Positions 32,142 through 39,992 of a stretch of DNA of 64,000 bases are shown in pieces. The notes beneath the pieces were generated by a model that did no database searches, was not told the origin of the DNA, and saw nothing but the letters and a program-made list of their open reading frames with translations. Position 1 is the first letter of the stretch. Each line of letters starts with the position of its first letter. The DNA lies in NCBI GenBank assembly GCA_030679035.1, contig JAUXTH010000189.1, forward strand, positions 186,001-250,000. Reading direction: 5' to 3'. Source of the stretch: Methylobacter sp. (lineage in GTDB: Bacteria; Pseudomonadota; Gammaproteobacteria; Methylococcales; Methylomonadaceae). The position numbers were made by a program, and so were the translations under genes.

Positions 32142-32831
32142 CTAACTGGCGAAGTTATAGGGAGGCCAAGGCCCACTGATGAATCCTATATCTGTTATGC
32201 TATCGGCCAGGACATTTAATTTGTCACGAAATGCCTGTAACTCGGCGCGAGGCACTAGATAGCTCAGCAGGTAAGTATGCTGTCCATTAAAAACGCTGAT
32301 TGCCGCGCAGTGCTGATGATACAGTCCTGCTAACGCATTATTCAGTATGATCGCTTGCTGTTCGGCATGTTCGGGTACGGCGTAAGCGCGTTTTCGCGCC
32401 AGCAAATAGTCGTGACCGCTAACTTGCGGCGTGATAACGACATTGTCTGCAGCTAAATCTAGCGGTAGCCGTATGCCCATTTCTTCACAATTCGCAAGCA
32501 TTGCTAATCGTGTTCGGTAACGCGCCTCATGGTCGAGTAAATGCTGTGTTACCGCGTATTCGTCTGCTAACACACTGCCATAGCGCATAGGAATGAGCGT
32601 GGTTTGTTGATGAATGCGCATTACCTGTTCGCCAAAAGCCAGCACTACAGCCGGTTCGTGACTGATTTCCGTTTCGCCAAGTTTAACTATAGCCGCTAAC
32701 TTTGCTGCTTTAATCAACTGCATCCCAGGTTCGGCTGCCAGCGGTGCGTCTTCGGCAACAATGCCATACAGTAACAAGGCTCTTCTGGGCGTAGTCGAAG
32801 CCTGTCCTGAGCTTGGCCGAAGGGGGGTCAT
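32142..32831 (-). CDS. gvpF: Gas vesicle protein GvpF/GvpL family (third copy, gvpF3 position)
   Basis: A 229-residue GvpF/L protein: LLYGIVA near the start, MPMRYG-type motif (LIPMRYGSVL near residue 83) and the C-terminal SGPWPPYNFA, the family's G-P-W-P-P-Y-x-F signature. Start 32831 overlaps the previous stop (ATGA). Residues 2-15 are encoded by a palindromic repeat (32788-32826) inserted in frame at the very start. GvpF/L proteins are minor accessory proteins needed for nucleation of GvpA assembly. Confidence 0.85.
   Translation of the reverse strand: MTPLRPSSGQASTTPRRALLLYGIVAEDAPLAAEPGMQLIKAAKLAAIVKLGETEISHEPAVVLAFGEQVMRIHQQTTLIPMRYGSVLADEYAVTQHLLDHEARYRTRLAMLANCEEMGIRLPLDLAADNVVITPQVSGHDYLLARKRAYAVPEHAEQQAIILNNALAGLYHQHCAAISVFNGQHTYLLSYLVPRAELQAFRDKLNVLADSITDIGFISGPWPPYNFAS
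32788..32826. repeat. In-frame palindromic repeat inside gvpF3
   Basis: Contains gtagtcgaagcctgtcctga followed by gcttggccgaagg; the same core (gtcgaag / cctgtcctgagc) recurs at 33752-33787, 40712-40753 and 54261-54333. On the minus strand it encodes a PLRPSSGQAST-like peptide that GvpF proteins normally lack. Confidence 0.75.
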
Positions 32832-33667
32832 GACACGACAAGTTGGCAAAAACTATAGGCTGCCCACGGGCCTGTCACACGAAAACTAAAACCGTAGGCT
32901 TCATAGCGGTCGGCAATGTTACTGACTTGCTGCTGAAACGCGGCAACCTCTTTCACAGGGAGTAAGTACGCCCAATGCAAAACTTTATCATCCAACAACC
33001 GTCGTGAGCGAAAATCACGCATCAAGGGGCGCAATTGGTTTTGCATTGAGGTCAAGCATTGTGCCAGCCAGTCGTTCAAATCAGAGCTTAAGGTGCGGCG
33101 TAATTTCTGCTCTTCCAGATGACGGCGGCCTGCGGCTTCAGGCAAACAAAAACGACCGGAGTGCAGACCTTCGGCGAATAAAGAGTCAACCGCCTGTTTA
33201 CGATCCAGTGTTGCTTCCAGTGACCATTCTTGGCAGCCTTTTATATGCTGTAGTACCGCCAACACTTCAGTAGAGCGGTGCGTCATTTCCTGCTCCAACG
33301 CGCTCACACTGGAAAATAGCGTACCGAACGATAAAGGATAAACCGAACCTTGATCCATCGCCGCGCCAGTTCCCGACTGGCTTGCGGCATACACACCATC
33401 CCTGGCGATAAGCCTGTCGATGATCAGCGCGTGCCGGCAAGCGCGTGGCGTTAGCCATGCGACATTCTGGACGTTGTTTTCACCGATTTCACCGGTAAAA
33501 TCGGATAGCAGCACCGAACTGATCACCGCATTCAACCCAGCGCATTGATGTACGCTAATCGGATGCTGATTGTCGACGCCCAAAATCGGCGGTGCGACTG
33601 AATCGGGCAAAGTAAAACCATACACATAAATAGCTTGGGTGGTCTGCACTTCAGTGATCACCGTCAT
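32828..33667 (-). CDS. gvpF: Gas vesicle protein GvpF/GvpL family (gvpF2 position)
   Basis: A 279-residue GvpF/L protein. It has IYVYGFTLP near the N terminus, VYPLSFGTLF near residue 105 at the place of the usual PMRFG motif, and TGPWAAYSF at the end. The PLSFG variant is unusual. It overlaps both neighbours by ATGA, so the AAA ATPase, gvpF2 and gvpF3 are translationally coupled. It is one of three GvpF/L proteins in the cluster. Confidence 0.85.
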   Translation of the reverse strand: MTVITEVQTTQAIYVYGFTLPDSVAPPILGVDNQHPISVHQCAGLNAVISSVLLSDFTGEIGENNVQNVAWLTPRACRHALIIDRLIARDGVYAASQSGTGAAMDQGSVYPLSFGTLFSSVSALEQEMTHRSTEVLAVLQHIKGCQEWSLEATLDRKQAVDSLFAEGLHSGRFCLPEAAGRRHLEEQKLRRTLSSDLNDWLAQCLTSMQNQLRPLMRDFRSRRLLDDKVLHWAYLLPVKEVAAFQQQVSNIADRYEAYGFSFRVTGPWAAYSFCQLVVS

Positions 33668-35826
33668 GCCTCATCGCCAAACATTTCTGCAATCACTTCG
33701 TCAAAATCATGCAGTTCTATGCGTACCGTCAGTTTCACTGGCACCTCATCGCCTTTCGACTGGCTCAGGACAGGCTCTTTGCTTTGTTGTACTGCGCGGC
33801 GCAATGCCGCTAGCGCGGCGCGATTACACACTGCCGCCAATTCGGCGCCACTGGCATCGTGACAACGCGCGGCTAAATCTTCGGCACGAATATTTGCACC
33901 CAAAGGCTTATTACGCAAATGCACCGCCAGAATCTGCCGCCGCGCGTCCTCATCGGGCAGGCCCAGTTCGATGATTTCATCAAAGCGTCCCGGACGCAGC
34001 ATCGCGGGATCGATTAAATCCGCACGATTAGTCGCGCCCATAACGAAAACGCCTTTGAGTTCTTCCAAGCCATCCATTTCAGATAAAAATTGACTCAACA
34101 CCCGTTCAGCAACATGTGAATCGGTCGCGCCTTCACCACGAGCGGGGACGACAGAATCGACTTCATCGAGAAAAATAATGCACGGTGAAGCCTGACGGGC
34201 TTTGTGAAACAGTTCTCGCACCCCCTGTTCAGAATCACCGACATAGCGCGACATCAGTGCCGGCCCTTTGACTGAAATGACGTTAACGCCACTTTCATTA
34301 GCGACGGCTTTAGCAATCAGCGTCTTCCCTACGCCGGGCGGACCTGCCAACAGCAAGCCTTTAGGCGGTTTCACGCCCGCTTGCAGATAGAGGTCTGGGT
34401 ATTTGATCGGCCACTCTACCGACTCTATCAAGCGACGACGCACATCATCCAAACCGCCGACATCTTCCCAGCGCACATCGGGAATATCGACAAATAGCTC
34501 ACGAATCGCTGACGGCGATACTTCACACAAAGCGGCACGAAAATCATCCATTGTTACCGTCAACGCCGCCAGACGGTCATAAGGCAATTCTGCGGCACTG
34601 AAATCAATTTCAGGCAGTAAACGGCGTAAAGCGCTCATCGCGGCTTCGCGGCATAAGGCTTCCAAATCGGCACCGACAAAACCGTGGGTGACATCGGCAA
34701 TTACGTTCAGGTCAACATCGGCATTGAGCGGCATTCCTGTACTGTGAATTTCGATAATCTCGCGGCGACCTTCGCGGTCTGGAATAGGAATGGTGATTTC
34801 TCGATCAAAGCGCCCTGGACGACGCAACGCGGGATCAAGCGCATTGGGTAGATTGGTTGCGGCGATGACGATGACTTTGCCCCGACTCTTAAGACCATCC
34901 ATTAATGCGAGCAATTGCGCAACGATACGCTTCTCTACATCACCGACTACCTTGTCACGGCGCGGTGCAATAGAGTCAATTTCATCCAGAAAAATGATGC
35001 TGGGCCCTTTACGTCCGGCTTCCTCAAAAATTTTGCGTAAATGGGCTTCGCTTTCACCGTAAAACTTATGCACGATCTCCGGGCCACTGATGGTGAAAAA
35101 CTGCGCATCGGTTTCTTGCGCAATAATGCGGGCGATCAGGGTTTTGCCGCATCCCGGAGGGCCAGTGAGCAGCACACCTTTGGGGGCGTCTATGCCTAAA
35201 CGTTCGAAGACTTCAGGATAGCGCAACGGCAGCTCGATCATTTCCCGAATGCGCCGCACTTGACCTTTAAGACCGCCTACGTCTTCATAAGATAAACGTT
35301 GTGTATCAGGACTGGTATTTTTGGCTTCGCTCGATTTACTGATCACTAATGTAGTAGTCGGATTGATCAGCACTGCACCTGCTGGCGTGGTGCTGTCGAC
35401 TCTGAAATCAGCAGAACGACTGCCAAACAGATGAGCGCGTAATAAATCGCCTTTCTGCACGGGCAAGCCGTCGAGTAGACTGCCGATGTAATCCAAGTCA
35501 CGCTGGCTGGGAGTAATCGTAGTGGGAATGAGGACGATACGCGTGGCGTGTTTGCATGACACAGGTTCGATCTGGACCTTTTCATCTAAGCTCAGTCCTG
35601 CATTGCGCCGCGTTAAGCCGTCCAATTGCACAATGCCTTTATTGCGCATATCAGGATAAGTCGGCATCAGCTTGGCAATCCCCATGCCTTTTTTACTGTT
35701 TAACTGCACAATGTCACCGACGGACAAGTTCAATTTAGCCATATCGGCGGGGTCTAAACGGGCGTAACCGCGTCCAGCATCCTTAGGCAAGGCTTCAGCC
35801 ACTTTGAGCTTGAGTTCTTCAGACAT
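33664..35826 (-). CDS. CDC48-family tandem AAA ATPase (gvpZ position)
   Basis: A 720-residue protein: Cdc48-type N domain (LKVAEALPKDAGRGYARLDP onward), D1 AAA domain with Walker A GPPGCGKTL near residue 225 and IIFLDEIDSIAPRRD, then D2 with GPPGVGKTL near 497 and IIFLDEVDS. Both second-region-of-homology arginines (RRPGRFD and LRPGRFD) are visible. It should unfold or remodel protein complexes; in this cluster a role in vesicle assembly or GvpA handling is inferred. Residues 680-692 (KEPVLSQSKG) come from an in-frame palindromic repeat. Confidence 0.88.
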   Translation of the reverse strand: MSEELKLKVAEALPKDAGRGYARLDPADMAKLNLSVGDIVQLNSKKGMGIAKLMPTYPDMRNKGIVQLDGLTRRNAGLSLDEKVQIEPVSCKHATRIVLIPTTITPSQRDLDYIGSLLDGLPVQKGDLLRAHLFGSRSADFRVDSTTPAGAVLINPTTTLVISKSSEAKNTSPDTQRLSYEDVGGLKGQVRRIREMIELPLRYPEVFERLGIDAPKGVLLTGPPGCGKTLIARIIAQETDAQFFTISGPEIVHKFYGESEAHLRKIFEEAGRKGPSIIFLDEIDSIAPRRDKVVGDVEKRIVAQLLALMDGLKSRGKVIVIAATNLPNALDPALRRPGRFDREITIPIPDREGRREIIEIHSTGMPLNADVDLNVIADVTHGFVGADLEALCREAAMSALRRLLPEIDFSAAELPYDRLAALTVTMDDFRAALCEVSPSAIRELFVDIPDVRWEDVGGLDDVRRRLIESVEWPIKYPDLYLQAGVKPPKGLLLAGPPGVGKTLIAKAVANESGVNVISVKGPALMSRYVGDSEQGVRELFHKARQASPCIIFLDEVDSVVPARGEGATDSHVAERVLSQFLSEMDGLEELKGVFVMGATNRADLIDPAMLRPGRFDEIIELGLPDEDARRQILAVHLRNKPLGANIRAEDLAARCHDASGAELAAVCNRAALAALRRAVQQSKEPVLSQSKGDEVPVKLTVRIELHDFDEVIAEMFGDEA
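33752..33787. repeat. In-frame palindromic repeat inside CDC48-type ATPase gene
   Basis: ctttcgactggctcaggaca and the following ggctctttgctttg belong to the same family as 32788-32826. It encodes about a dozen residues near the C terminus, beyond the D2 ATPase core. Confidence 0.75.
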
Positions 35827-35833
35827 GACCGCC

Positions 35834-36340
35834 TCACTTTTTTAGTTTGACTTCCAAAATGCCGTTACGACAAGACCGTTCCATCGCTTTGTCATCAAAC
35901 GAACGCGGCAACACGATTTCTTTATGATATTTCTTGCTGCCTCTTTCAGCGTGAAGCGTCAGAATGTCGCCGTCCAAGTCTAAATGCACATCCTCATCAG
36001 CGACCCCCGGCATTTCCGCCAATACCAAGACATGATCGCTTTCTTCGATGACATCGACCAGCGGTTCAGACACTTCCTGCACTGTGGTTTCACCGGTTTG
36101 CTCATCTCGGCGTATATTGCCGAAAGGCTCTACGCGAGTTTCCTGGTTCTCATCCAAGCCCATTTTTACTGAAAAACCGTAAACTGCCTTAGCATTTTTG
36201 CCGCTGCTCGTGTCGATATCGAACGCACCGCTACGCTTTATTTGTTCACCGGTTTCCGCCAATTTTTCCACCAAATCGCCTAAGCCGCGCAAAATGCCTT
36301 CGACATTGCCGGTCAAGTTACCTTTTTTTTTGCTACTCAT
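35834..36340 (-). CDS. gvpH: Hsp20/alpha-crystallin-like gas vesicle protein GvpH
   Basis: A 168-residue protein with a variable N-terminal half (TGNVEGILRGLGDLVEKLAE) and a C-terminal Hsp20-like domain (MPGVADEDVHLDLDGDILTL). The N-terminal GxL-GL pattern is typical of GvpH. It may act as a holdase for the very hydrophobic GvpA or tune vesicle number. Its start overlaps the NtrC-type regulator stop by ATGA. Confidence 0.82.
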   Translation of the reverse strand: MSSKKKGNLTGNVEGILRGLGDLVEKLAETGEQIKRSGAFDIDTSSGKNAKAVYGFSVKMGLDENQETRVEPFGNIRRDEQTGETTVQEVSEPLVDVIEESDHVLVLAEMPGVADEDVHLDLDGDILTLHAERGSKKYHKEIVLPRSFDDKAMERSCRNGILEVKLKK

Positions 36341-37758
36341 GATTGTTTTACCTCGGCTGCATTGATTTTTTTGAGTTTGGAATGTAGCGTTTTGTAGTCA
36401 ATATTCAAACGCCGCGCTGCTTCCGCCTTGTTGTTGCCTGTTTTTTTCAGGGTGTCTTGAATGATGATACGTTCTATTTGATCAATGTTTAGCTGGGTGA
36501 TCTTTTTGAGGGACGACCCTTCGAGACAGAAATTCCACATAGTGTTTGGATGATATTCGTTTGTCGGCTGTGGCGGTTCTATCTCTTTTATGAACAGACC
36601 TAAGTCATCAACATCAATCTCTTTTTCGGATACTAAAACAGCACGGCGAATAACGGCGCGTAATTCGCGCACATTACCCGGCCAATGATAGCGTAGAAGT
36701 ATTTCTTTAGCGGCAACAGAAAAATCGAGTGGTGTTTTGTCTAGCTCGATGCAGGTTTCTGTCATAAAGCGATCGGCTAAAAATAGAATATCCTCATGAC
36801 GGCTGTGTAACGGCGGGATACGAATGACATATTCATTCAAACGGTAATATAAATCCTCACGAAATTTCCCTTTAACCACTGCGTCCAGCAAACCCTCATT
36901 GCTGGCAGCAAGTACGCGCACATTGACCGGAATGGGTTTGGTTGCGCCAATACGATAAACAACGCGCTCTTGTAGTACGCGCAATAATTTGGATTGTGCG
37001 GATAATGACATGTTGGCGATTTCATCCAGGAATAAGGTGCCGCCGTCAGCGGCTTCAAACTTGCCTGTTTGTACGCGATCCGCACCCGTGTATGAGCCTT
37101 TTTCATGGCCGAATAATTCGTTTTCGATCAGCGAATCCGGAATAGCGCCACAATCAATGGGAATAAAAACGCCTGTCGCGCGTTGGCTGGCTAAGTGAAT
37201 GTTTTTTGCGATCAGTTCCTTGCCTGTTCCCGTTTCGCCTTGAATAATAACTGAAAAATCCGTGTGTGCCACGTTAATAACATCTCTGATAACAGATTGA
37301 ATATTTTGACTATTACCCATCATGGCAGCGATGCGGTTTTTAGTGTTTATGGTGGCTTTGCAGTTTGAATGGTGTTTACCTCCGCGCGTTTGCATAGCGC
37401 GGTTCACCAGCTCTAATACTCGATTGTTATCGAACGGTTTGGGAATGTAATCCCAGGCGCCTGCTTTAATAGCACAAACGGCACTAAGGATGCCAACATT
37501 GCCGGTAATAATGATAACGGGGAGTTGCGGGTACAGAGAGTGGGTACTGGCTAATACCGCCATACCGCTGTGTTTAGGGATAATGCTGTCGAGTAGCAGT
37601 ACATCAGGTTCACGTTGAGACAATAATTTTATCGCCATGTCGCCGTCGTAACCTTGCTGGGTTTCATAGCCGGCTTTTTCCAGTAGGTGCGACAGCAGAT
37701 CACAAATGTCTTTGTCGTCATCAATTATCAAAACATAGCCAGGATCAATGCTTTTCAT
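36337..37758 (-). CDS. gvrA: NtrC-family sigma-54 response regulator (gvrA position)
   Basis: A 473-residue enhancer-binding protein. Receiver domain residues 5-125 (DDDKD, phospho-Asp in LLLDSIIPKHSG), AAA+ domain with Walker A GETGTGKELIA near 170 and GGTLFLDE near 240, and a Fis-type helix-turn-helix (NNKAEAARRLNIDYKTLHSKL) at the end. The sigma-54-contacting loop reads GSYTGA instead of the usual GAFTGA. It is the best candidate to activate the sigma-54-type promoter before gvpA (45998-46013). The symbol follows the Serratia gas vesicle regulator in the same position. Confidence 0.88.
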   Translation of the reverse strand: MKSIDPGYVLIIDDDKDICDLLSHLLEKAGYETQQGYDGDMAIKLLSQREPDVLLLDSIIPKHSGMAVLASTHSLYPQLPVIIITGNVGILSAVCAIKAGAWDYIPKPFDNNRVLELVNRAMQTRGGKHHSNCKATINTKNRIAAMMGNSQNIQSVIRDVINVAHTDFSVIIQGETGTGKELIAKNIHLASQRATGVFIPIDCGAIPDSLIENELFGHEKGSYTGADRVQTGKFEAADGGTLFLDEIANMSLSAQSKLLRVLQERVVYRIGATKPIPVNVRVLAASNEGLLDAVVKGKFREDLYYRLNEYVIRIPPLHSRHEDILFLADRFMTETCIELDKTPLDFSVAAKEILLRYHWPGNVRELRAVIRRAVLVSEKEIDVDDLGLFIKEIEPPQPTNEYHPNTMWNFCLEGSSLKKITQLNIDQIERIIIQDTLKKTGNNKAEAARRLNIDYKTLHSKLKKINAAEVKQS

Positions 37759-37802
37759 TTAATAAATCCAGTGGGTCAAGATTTGATGGGGTACTGTTTG
37801 CG

Positions 37803-37937
37803 ATGGATGCGCAGAACAACACATACGTTAAAACGGAGTGGCAAAAAAGCGTTACCCGATTTCTTAAGGTATTAAACTGGAGTTCAACGCAGGTGGAACG
37901 CTTACATCGAAACACCGTAAAAAAGAAGCCGCTATGA
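37803..37937 (+). CDS. Possible 44-residue small protein divergent from gvrA
   Basis: An open frame in the 263-base gap upstream of gvrA encodes MDAQNNTYVKTEWQKSV, continues FLKVLNWSSTQVERLHRN and ends KKKPL. Its composition is protein-like and amphipathic-helical, unlike the shadow frames. The ribosome site is weak (GGGG about 13 bases upstream). I do not recognise a family. It could equally be a remnant; the rest of the gap must hold the gvrA promoter. Confidence 0.3.
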   Translation: MDAQNNTYVKTEWQKSVTRFLKVLNWSSTQVERLHRNTVKKKPL

Positions 37938-38021
37938 TTTCATCAAAACCATCCGAAACCATAAATATTCTATTGTATGATATGTGTATGACATGTTAAA
38001 TATTCTGGTAGCTATTCTCTC

Positions 38022-38597
38022 CTATACCTGGATGCCACTGGGTTTCCCCAAAGGTTGAATGAGCACGATGTCTTTGGGTAATTTTGTTTCAATGTTATGC
38101 ATTAGCCCCAGAAAAAGTATCGCTAATTCGTCGTCTTGCAATGTTTCGTTAATACGTTGAGCAATATAATCATCTCGCCGACTTAATAATGCTTGCGCTG
38201 ATTCCAAAGACGATTCGGTTCGCTCCGCAGACTGTAATAATTGCGTCATTAGGGCATGTTCCTGTAGTAACAGCTCGGGTGATTCCGTTCCCATCAGCAT
38301 AGCCCCTTTATGCTGTAAAGCAAGTAATAACCTGTAATTCTGACTACCCGATTTAGCGACATCGGCAACTATTTCATTTTCTTTTCCGCAAACAGGCAGA
38401 CCATCTTGATAGATTTTCAAGTTTGTATAATCCAGTCCTAAACCTTCAATCGTTGTTGCGATCATTGTCCAGAAATGTTCAATGGCGGCAAGATGCTCGT
38501 GTGCTTGTTCTTCAGTTCGCAAATTGTTTACCGCTTCGCCCAGTGTTCCTAAATCCTTGGCGCTGTGAATAATGGGAAAATGAATCAGTGCACGCAT
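38022..38597 (-). CDS. Gas vesicle cluster protein of unknown function (gvpY position)
   Basis: A 191-residue, mostly helical protein that I cannot place in a characterised family. The N terminus reads ALIHFPIIHSAKDLGTLGEA, and helices with LLALQHKGAMLMGTESP and SRRDDYIAQRINETL follow. In the Serratia layout the gene after the third GvpA-like protein is gvpY, the same place. It is the last gene of the first (gvpA-led) block and starts 13 bases after the GvpA/J-like gene. Confidence 0.6.
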   Translation of the reverse strand: MRALIHFPIIHSAKDLGTLGEAVNNLRTEEQAHEHLAAIEHFWTMIATTIEGLGLDYTNLKIYQDGLPVCGKENEIVADVAKSGSQNYRLLLALQHKGAMLMGTESPELLLQEHALMTQLLQSAERTESSLESAQALLSRRDDYIAQRINETLQDDELAILFLGLMHNIETKLPKDIVLIQPLGKPSGIQV

Positions 38598-38610
38598 GAA
38601 AAGGCAATCC

Positions 38611-38943
38611 TTATGTGTGTGTTTCTTCGATAACGGTCGGCATAGCTTCCAAACGAGCTTCCAAACGCTGTAGACGTTCTTCTAACTCTGTAACGGGTAA
38701 AGATGATGCTGCTCTAGCTCTGGAATCAAACGCAGGATTGCCGCTCCACCAATCTAAACCCATTTCTACAGCTTTATCTACAGAACAAATAAGTAGGCGA
38801 ATTTCCAATGTCAACAATTCCACTTCAACCAGCCTGATTCGAATATCACCACTGATGACGATACCTTTATCCAATAATCGCTCTAACAAATCAGCTACGG
38901 TGGTCGAGTTGGTTGAGTGGGTTAATTTTTTGTTGTCGCTCAT
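38611..38943 (-). CDS. GvpA/GvpJ-family minor gas vesicle protein (gvpA3 position)
   Basis: A 110-residue protein. Residues 17-72 carry the GvpA fold pattern (ADLLERLLDKGIVISGDIRI and VEVELLTLEIRLLICSVDKA). The C-terminal 40 residues are charged and form a coiled-coil-like helix (LEERLQRLEARLEAM) not found in GvpA. Extended homologues of this kind (GvpJ/GvpS) are minor nucleators or tip proteins. A small inverted-repeat element lies just upstream. Confidence 0.82.
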   Translation of the reverse strand: MSDNKKLTHSTNSTTVADLLERLLDKGIVISGDIRIRLVEVELLTLEIRLLICSVDKAVEMGLDWWSGNPAFDSRARAASSLPVTELEERLQRLEARLEAMPTVIEETHT

Positions 38944-38993
38944 GGTGTAAATCCTTACAGTAGTCGACCTAAAGGTCTCAAAGCCACATTTTC

Positions 38994-39117
38994 ATCATTC
39001 CCACGCTCTGCCGTGGGAATACCGTCAGTAACGCTCAGCGTCACGCAACGCAGGAGCGTTGCTAAATGCTTTCCACTCAGAAAACTTAATGGTAGTGACG
39101 CAGAGCATGGGAACGAT
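38994..39117. repeat. Inverted-repeat element inside gas vesicle operon
   Basis: A 124-base element with 18-base ends atcattcccacgctctgc and the complement of gcagagcatgggaacgat (two mismatches). It holds further short palindromes (cccacgctctgccgtggg; acgctcagcgt) and no gene. It separates the TPR-like gene from the GvpA/J-like gene and may attenuate the transcript. Confidence 0.7.
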
Positions 39118-39131
39118 AAAACATACACTAA

Positions 39132-39413
39132 CTATACGGTCGCTGTCATCGTTTGCTCAATTCGTTCAAGTACATCCAGCGATAGCCGCAACAAACCATC
39201 TTGTTCGTAACCTCGGGAAATGCTCATCAGACTGGATTGAGCAGCTTCACTTTCCTCGCTGTCAGGATATTCCTCAATAATTTTTAGATACACATCTACC
39301 GCTTGCCATAGTTCATCTTGTTCAAACCAAGTATTGCCCATACGCAGTAGCAATCCACGCGTTGCTGCATTTATATCGATAGTATTGTTATGTTTCGCAA
39401 GGTGGCCGTTCAT
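39132..39413 (-). CDS. Small TPR-like gas vesicle cluster protein (gvpX position)
   Basis: A 93-residue protein whose middle (GNTWFEQDELWQAVDVYLKI then EEYPDSEESEAAQ) looks like a tetratricopeptide helix pair. It sits between gvpK and the third GvpA-like gene, the position of gvpX in Serratia. ATG 39413 is used because AAGGA lies 8 bases upstream; a GTG directly precedes it. A protein-protein scaffold role is a guess. Confidence 0.6.
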   Translation of the reverse strand: MNGHLAKHNNTIDINAATRGLLLRMGNTWFEQDELWQAVDVYLKIIEEYPDSEESEAAQSSLMSISRGYEQDGLLRLSLDVLERIEQTMTATV

Positions 39414-39424
39414 CACACTCGTCC

Positions 39425-39772
39425 TTATAATAATCGGCCTAATGGGCCTAAGTTAAAATTCAAATCATCTTCTTTAAGATCAAAAACCTCTCGTAAATGC
39501 TCCAGTTCCTCGGCTTGCCGCATTAACGTCAAACCTAAGCGCTCAATTTCTTCATCGCTAAGCGAACCCGAATCCATACGCTTAATAGCTTGGCGTTCCA
39601 ACAGTTCGTGTAACAATTTAACCAGTGTTAAAACGAGTTGCGCCAAACCATTACGAACGCGTTCACCATCGATTTCTATTTTGCGCTTGCTACCTTCAAC
39701 AACCAGTCGTTGCGTTGATTGCGCTGGTAAATCAACCTTGGAATGATCTGGAAATAGGTGCTTCGTTGTCAT
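39425..39772 (-). CDS. gvpK: Gas vesicle protein GvpK
   Basis: A 115-residue GvpK. The family core is clear: VRNGLAQLVLTLVKLLHELLE, ERQAIKRMDSGSLSDEEIE and the ending LNFNLGPLGRLL. GvpK is required for vesicle formation in halobacteria and is found in nearly all gas vesicle clusters. It starts 4 bases after the stop of the preceding GvpA-like gene. Confidence 0.95.
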   Translation of the reverse strand: MTTKHLFPDHSKVDLPAQSTQRLVVEGSKRKIEIDGERVRNGLAQLVLTLVKLLHELLERQAIKRMDSGSLSDEEIERLGLTLMRQAEELEHLREVFDLKEDDLNFNLGPLGRLL

Positions 39773-39776
39773 TGCT

Positions 39777-39974
39777 TTACTCCCTACCGCGTAAACGTCT
39801 TCCTGTTTCTACAGAAGCGACTAAAGCCTGTAGACTTAAATAAATCAAATCAATATTGGCTACTGAAATGGTTACATCAGCAACAACAACCGCACCTTTG
39901 TTCAGAATGCGATCCAATGCCTCACACAGAGAAATCTGTTGCTGTTCATCCTGATACTGCTTATTTATTGACAT
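39777..39974 (-). CDS. GvpA/GvpJ-family minor gas vesicle protein (gvpA2 position)
   Basis: A 65-residue protein with the GvpA-like pattern EALDRILNKGAVVVADVTIS and IDLIYLSLQALVASVET. It is shorter and more divergent than GvpA itself and resembles GvpM/J-type nucleation proteins. An in-frame GTG at 39989 would add five residues; neither start has a strong ribosome site (GTGAG lies about 10 bases before the ATG). Confidence 0.82.
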   Translation of the reverse strand: MSINKQYQDEQQQISLCEALDRILNKGAVVVADVTISVANIDLIYLSLQALVASVETGRRLRGRE

Positions 39975-39992
39975 AATACATTTACTCACAGT

